Shown in pieces: positions 60,795 to 64,000 of a DNA stretch of 64,000 bases. Each line of letters begins with the position of its first letter. Position 1 is the stretch's first letter. Position numbers and translations under genes: made by a program. Source of the stretch: Oceanitalea sp047302425. Lineage in GTDB: Bacteria > Actinomycetota > Actinomycetes > Actinomycetales > Actinomycetaceae. The stretch is taken from assembly GCF_047302425.1 (NCBI RefSeq), contig NZ_CP154855.1, forward strand, positions 1,736,001-1,800,000. The letters run 5' to 3'. Below the pieces are notes generated by a model. That model had not been told where the DNA came from. It did no database searches and saw nothing but the letters and a program-made list of their open reading frames with translations.

Positions 60795-63281
60795 TCAGGC
60801 GAGGAGGGTGCGGATCGCCTCTGCCTGCTCCCGCAGGTCCTGGCGTGCCTCCTCGCTCAGGGTGTCGGGGCGCTTGGGGTTGTCGAGGTGCCGCACGAAC
60901 CGGTCGAGCGCAGTGGCCGCCGGGTCGGGACGCCCGGCGTCGAGGTGCCGGGCCGCCAGCTCGGCAGCCTTGGCCAGCTGCTGCGCGATCGGGCCGGCGA
61001 CGTCACCCTCTGCGATGTGCCGCTCCAGGGAGGCCCGCAGCTCGGCCACCGACGCCATCGGGCCCACCGGCACCCGGTGCACGACCGACCACTCACCCGG
61101 TCCTGCGGCGTTGACCGCACGGACCCGGAACGCGTACGTGGCGTCGTCGTCGACCTGGGCGAGGATGCGCTCGAGGTGGGCGAACTGGTCGATCTCCTGG
61201 GTGACGAAGCTGGTGGGCCGGGCGTTCGCCGAAACCGAGGCGAGGGTCTCCCAGCTGCCGGCGCCGCCGTCCCACTGGATCTCGTAGGCCTCCGCGAGGA
61301 CGTCGGTCGCTGCCCAGTCGATCGTGAAGGTGCCCTCGTGGACGACGACCCTCGGCTCCGGGATGAAGGAGCCGCCCACGGACAGCACCTCGTCGTTGAC
61401 CCGCACGTCGGTGATCGTCGGCGCCAGCGGAACCTCCGCCGGGGCCGGCGCGGGCATCGTGCCCGAGCGGGTCTCGACCTCCGCGCGCAGGGCGGCGACC
61501 TGTCCCGCGTCGCCGGTGGGCCACACGCCGCCCGCCGCCGGCCGGAAGGACCAGTCGAGCTGGGCGGGCGGGTTCGTCGACATGGTGGGGTTCGTCGTCG
61601 TCGACCCCTCCGCCACGGTCACCCCGATGTCGAGCTGCGGGTCGAAGTTCTCCTGCGACGCGGCGTCGAGGACGTTGGGCTGGAGCGCGAGCGCCGCCTC
61701 CCGCAGCCGGTCGAGCTCCGCCTCGGTCAGCCCGGGGAGGTGGTCCGAGGGCTGGCGGAAGCCGGCGACGGTGTCGGGAAAGTCGCCGTCGGTGACGACC
61801 TCGCGGGTGACGATGAAGCCGGGGGCGTCGCCGAAGAAGTGGTTGAACCCGGCGTTCGCGCCGTCGGACTCACCGGGTCCGGGCTGGTAGTCGATGGGCT
61901 GGTGCCCGCGGGCGTGCCCCTGGCGGCTGCGGAGGAAGGGGAAGTTCACGCCGTCGAAGACGTTGCCCTCCGCCCAGACCGTGGCGTTGTGGGCGGCGCC
62001 GATGCCGTAGCCGGTGTTCCGCTCGAGCAGGACGTCGTGGTGCGGGTGGCCCTGGATGTCCTCGTAGAGGTTGTTGAAGACGTGGACCCGGCCGTTGCGC
62101 ACCCGCGGCGTGCGCTCCTCGCTGCCCTCGAACCAGTTGTGGTGCAGCGTGCCGTAGTGGGCGCTGATGGAGCCGGTGCCGCCGCCGATGAGCAGGACCT
62201 TGCTGCTCCCGGCGTAGTGGTTGTAGGCGACCGTGTAGTTGCGCGCGTGGTTGACGACGTCCGTGGCGCCGTCGCCCTTGGCCTGGTCGGGGTCGGTGTC
62301 GGGGATGGTGAGGAACTTGTTCTGGCCGTAGCCGAAGGAGTTGTGGTGTACCCACACGTTCGACGCCCGGACGCCGGTACCGCCGCCGTGGATCTCGACG
62401 GCGTCGTCGAAGAACTGGTCGAACTCGAGGTTGCGGACGACGACGTTGTGCGCGCCGCCGGTGGAGATGCCCCAGCCGTAGACGACGGCGTCGGGCCCGA
62501 TGCCCTCGAAGGTGACGTTGCCGTTGCCAGCGCCCACGCTGAGCTTGCGGTTGTTGTTGAACGCGCCGGGCGGCACCTGCGCGCCGGCCTCCTGCGGGGT
62601 GGGGGCGACCGTCTCGAAGTCGCCGACGGTGCCGAGGAGGCGGACGACGACGGGGGTGCGCTCGTTCGCCGTCTCGCCGCGGCCGGTGGTGAAGAGGTCG
62701 GCCGGCAGGGCCTCGGCCATGGTGTCGTGGGTGACGTACACGATGCGGGCCTCGGGGTCGACGCGGCCGTCGGGGAGGTAGCCGCCGACGGCGCCGTCGA
62801 GCGCGAAGTCGTGGGTGCCCTCGAACTCGTTCTCGTTTGACGGGACGAACGCGGCACCGTGGCGGGGGAAGGACTCGGTGCGCAGGTCGGTGAAGGTGTG
62901 GACGGGCTCGCCGTCGGCCGTCCTCACCTGGACCTCGTAGGTGCCGCGGGGCAGGCCCGGCACGTCGACGCGCCAGGTGTCGCGGTGGGGGTCGACCTCG
63001 CGGACGAGCGGGGCGTCGACCTCCGTCCAGTCCTCGAGCCAGCCGGTGATGGGGCTGTCGTCCCGCCAGTCGTGGGCGCCGAGGGTGCGGACGTAGGCGC
63101 GGTAGCCGCCGTCGGCCGGCCCGGTCCAGGTCGCGTAGGCCGTCTCGTACCAGGTGCCGCTGCGCGTCCCGGCCGCGTCCTCGGCCGGTGCGGCGTGCGC
63201 GGTGATTGCCAGTGACCACACGATGGCGATCGCCAACAGTGCGGCGACCACGGCGCCGGCTGTCCTCTTCGTCGTCGTCAT
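60795..63281 (-). CDS. Secreted pectate lyase (PL1) with FN3 and FIMAH domains
   Basis: An 828-residue exoenzyme from ATG 63281 with GCGAGGAG upstream. The Sec signal ends near AITAHAA. An N-terminal beta-region (about 35-135) precedes the PL1 beta-helix (about 140-520) with GWGISTGGAHNVVVRNLEF, VWVHHNSFGYGQ, DVVNHARNYTVAYNHY and the catalytic R-x-P-x-x-R in EERTPRVRNGRVHVFNNLYED. A linker and FN3 module (TFTIDWAATDVLAEAYEIQW) follow, and the C-terminus is a helical FIMAH domain (AELRASLERHIAEGDVAG...). It cleaves polygalacturonan by beta-elimination. Confidence 0.9.
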   Translation of the reverse strand: MTTTKRTAGAVVAALLAIAIVWSLAITAHAAPAEDAAGTRSGTWYETAYATWTGPADGGYRAYVRTLGAHDWRDDSPITGWLEDWTEVDAPLVREVDPHRDTWRVDVPGLPRGTYEVQVRTADGEPVHTFTDLRTESFPRHGAAFVPSNENEFEGTHDFALDGAVGGYLPDGRVDPEARIVYVTHDTMAEALPADLFTTGRGETANERTPVVVRLLGTVGDFETVAPTPQEAGAQVPPGAFNNNRKLSVGAGNGNVTFEGIGPDAVVYGWGISTGGAHNVVVRNLEFDQFFDDAVEIHGGGTGVRASNVWVHHNSFGYGQNKFLTIPDTDPDQAKGDGATDVVNHARNYTVAYNHYAGSSKVLLIGGGTGSISAHYGTLHHNWFEGSEERTPRVRNGRVHVFNNLYEDIQGHPHHDVLLERNTGYGIGAAHNATVWAEGNVFDGVNFPFLRSRQGHARGHQPIDYQPGPGESDGANAGFNHFFGDAPGFIVTREVVTDGDFPDTVAGFRQPSDHLPGLTEAELDRLREAALALQPNVLDAASQENFDPQLDIGVTVAEGSTTTNPTMSTNPPAQLDWSFRPAAGGVWPTGDAGQVAALRAEVETRSGTMPAPAPAEVPLAPTITDVRVNDEVLSVGGSFIPEPRVVVHEGTFTIDWAATDVLAEAYEIQWDGGAGSWETLASVSANARPTSFVTQEIDQFAHLERILAQVDDDATYAFRVRAVNAAGPGEWSVVHRVPVGPMASVAELRASLERHIAEGDVAGPIAQQLAKAAELAARHLDAGRPDPAATALDRFVRHLDNPKRPDTLSEEARQDLREQAEAIRTLLA

Positions 63282-63404
63282 CAGCTCTCCTCGCAGGGGA
63301 TGGCCGGCGACGGCGCGGCGGCGTCGCCGGGGCGGGCAGCGTTGCTCGCGGCTCCCGGGACGGCCCTCGTCCCGGCGTCAACAGCGGTGTCGTGGGCCGC
63401 GGGC

Positions 63405-63418
63405 GTAAACGCTTCCAC
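63405..63418 (-). promoter_or_regulatory. Candidate LacI operator upstream of the pectate lyase gene
   Basis: On the minus strand GTGGAAGCGTTTAC is an imperfect palindrome of the GGAAGCG-CTTCC kind recognised by actinobacterial LacI regulators. It shares CGTTTAC and a following GCCCG with the site at 52854-52866 in the same orientation to its gene. Confidence 0.45.
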
Positions 63419-63480
63419 GCGACGGTACGTGAGCCGGGTCACGCGGTCAAGGGTGCGCGACTCCGCCCTACGATGGCGCC

Positions 63481-63792
63481 ATGCTCTTCGCCTTCTCCGT
63501 CGCGCCCACCGCCACCGACTCCGCGGACGGCTCCGTGTCCGAGGCCGTGGCCGCCGCCGTCCGGGTCGTCCGGGAGTCCGGCCTGCCGAACGAGACGACG
63601 GCCATGTTCACCACCATCGAGGGTGAGTGGGACGAGGTCATGCCGGTCATCAAGGCGGCGTGCGACGCCGTCGCGGCCTACAGTCCGCGCGTCAGCCTCG
63701 TCCTCAAGGCCGACCTGCGGCCGGGCTACGAGAGCCAGCTCAGCGCGAAGGTCGAGCGGGTGGAGGAGCACCTTCGCGGCGAGCAGGACTGA
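63481..63792 (+). CDS. Thiamine-binding-type protein (MTH1187/YkoF family)
   Basis: A 103-residue ferredoxin-like fold protein. LFAFSVAPTATDSADGSVSEAVAAAVRVVRESGLPNE and AMFTTIEGEWDEVMPVIKAACDAV correspond to the MTH1187/YkoF strand-helix pattern with the conserved T-x-I-E-G. Members bind thiamine-like ligands; no thiamine genes are nearby. Confidence 0.82.
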   Translation: MLFAFSVAPTATDSADGSVSEAVAAAVRVVRESGLPNETTAMFTTIEGEWDEVMPVIKAACDAVAAYSPRVSLVLKADLRPGYESQLSAKVERVEEHLRGEQD

Positions 63793-63890
63793 GCCCTCCT
63801 TGGGACCAGCTGCCCGTGCTGGGAACCGGACTGCCTGAGAAGGTGGAGGGGAGGGCCGGCACCTCGAGCCGGTCCAGAAGGAGGATCAGC

Positions 63891-64000
63891 ATGAAGGCAG
63901 TTCAGTACCGTACGATCGGCGCCGGCCCCGAGGTCGTCGAGATCGAGACGCCCGAGCCGGGCCCCGGTCAGGTGCGCCTCAAGGTCACCGCCGCCGGCGT
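63891..64000 (+). CDS. Zinc-type alcohol dehydrogenase family protein, N-terminal part
   Basis: The window ends inside this gene. ATG 63891 follows AGAAGGAGG and encodes MKAVQYRTIGAGPEVVEIE, then EPGPGQVRLKVTAAGV, the standard start of MDR alcohol dehydrogenases. Catalytic and metal residues lie beyond the window. Confidence 0.85.
   Translation, partial: MKAVQYRTIGAGPEVVEIETPEPGPGQVRLKVTAAG

Noticed and set aside
60180..62840. An 886-codon open frame on the plus strand over the OmpA-type and pectate lyase genes
   Set aside because: It crosses two genes and their spacer, and has no protein-like features.
1..64000. tRNA or rRNA genes
   Set aside because: No cloverleaf-like T-loop (GGTTCGAATCC-type) with matching acceptor stems and no rRNA core sequences were seen on reading.

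Overview
The window is very GC-rich DNA, by eye about 70% G+C, with genes packed on both strands, GTG and TTG starts, ATGA overlaps and purine-rich ribosome binding sites. Gene content points to a polysaccharide-degrading actinobacterium, probably of the Micrococcales (Cellulomonas/Georgenia/Isoptericola type): LacI-controlled sugar transport without a local ATPase, secreted GH5/GH43/PL1 enzymes, an LPXTG-anchored mannanase-like enzyme, deazaflavin (F420)-type and PPOX-type flavoproteins, a TelA/XpaC pair and a class I PPK2. The genus assignment is inference.

Layout. 1-4.4 kb: end of a LacI regulator, a wall-anchored multidomain GH5 enzyme and a PfkB sugar kinase. 4.7-13.0 kb: a seven-gene operon with a complete oligopeptide-type ABC transporter, anhydro-N-acetylmuramate kinase (AnmK) and an exported beta-lactamase-fold hydrolase, best read as uptake and recycling of cell-wall (anhydro-muropeptide) fragments. 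13-30.5 kb: a mixed region with an ArsC-like protein, a DUF2975-like membrane protein preceded by a palindrome, a glycosyltransferase, an orphan ribbon-helix-helix protein, a decayed metQ remnant, a nuclease-helicase (DUF2075 type), TelA/XpaC, a frameshifted alpha/beta hydrolase, a CREST-type membrane protein coupled to a DUF4203-like protein, a Phd/VapC toxin-antitoxin pair and a UvrA-like ATPase. 30.6-49.8 kb: an amidohydrolase coupled to a strange barrel-less amidohydrolase/Atu4866 chimaera, then housekeeping and accessory genes (PPK2, molybdopterin oxidoreductase, aminotransferase, CAP-domain exoprotein with calcium-type repeats, a frameshifted actinobacterial hypothetical gene, AlkZ-like and NucS-like proteins, DoxX, MFS and SLC13 transporters).

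49.9-63.3 kb is an arabinan/pectin utilisation locus: a cytoplasmic GH2 enzyme and LacI regulator on the minus strand, a divergent operon of sugar-binding lipoprotein, two permeases and two GH43 enzymes, then an OmpA-domain lipoprotein and a PL1 pectate lyase on the minus strand. No ATP-binding subunit is present, so a shared MsiK-type ATPase encoded elsewhere is expected. The window closes with a thiamine-binding-type protein and the start of a zinc alcohol dehydrogenase.

The most interesting non-gene structures are paired inverted repeats around 46.1-46.4 kb, two related long hairpins flanking the OmpA-type lipoprotein gene, and an 18-bp tandem repeat that has become the coding sequence of a LacI C-terminal tail and has degenerate copies at the other end of the adjacent GH2 gene. 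No single locus is a clearly new system. The best candidates for undescribed biology are the Opp-AnmK-hydrolase operon, the amidohydrolase/Atu4866 chimaera and the nuclease-helicase.
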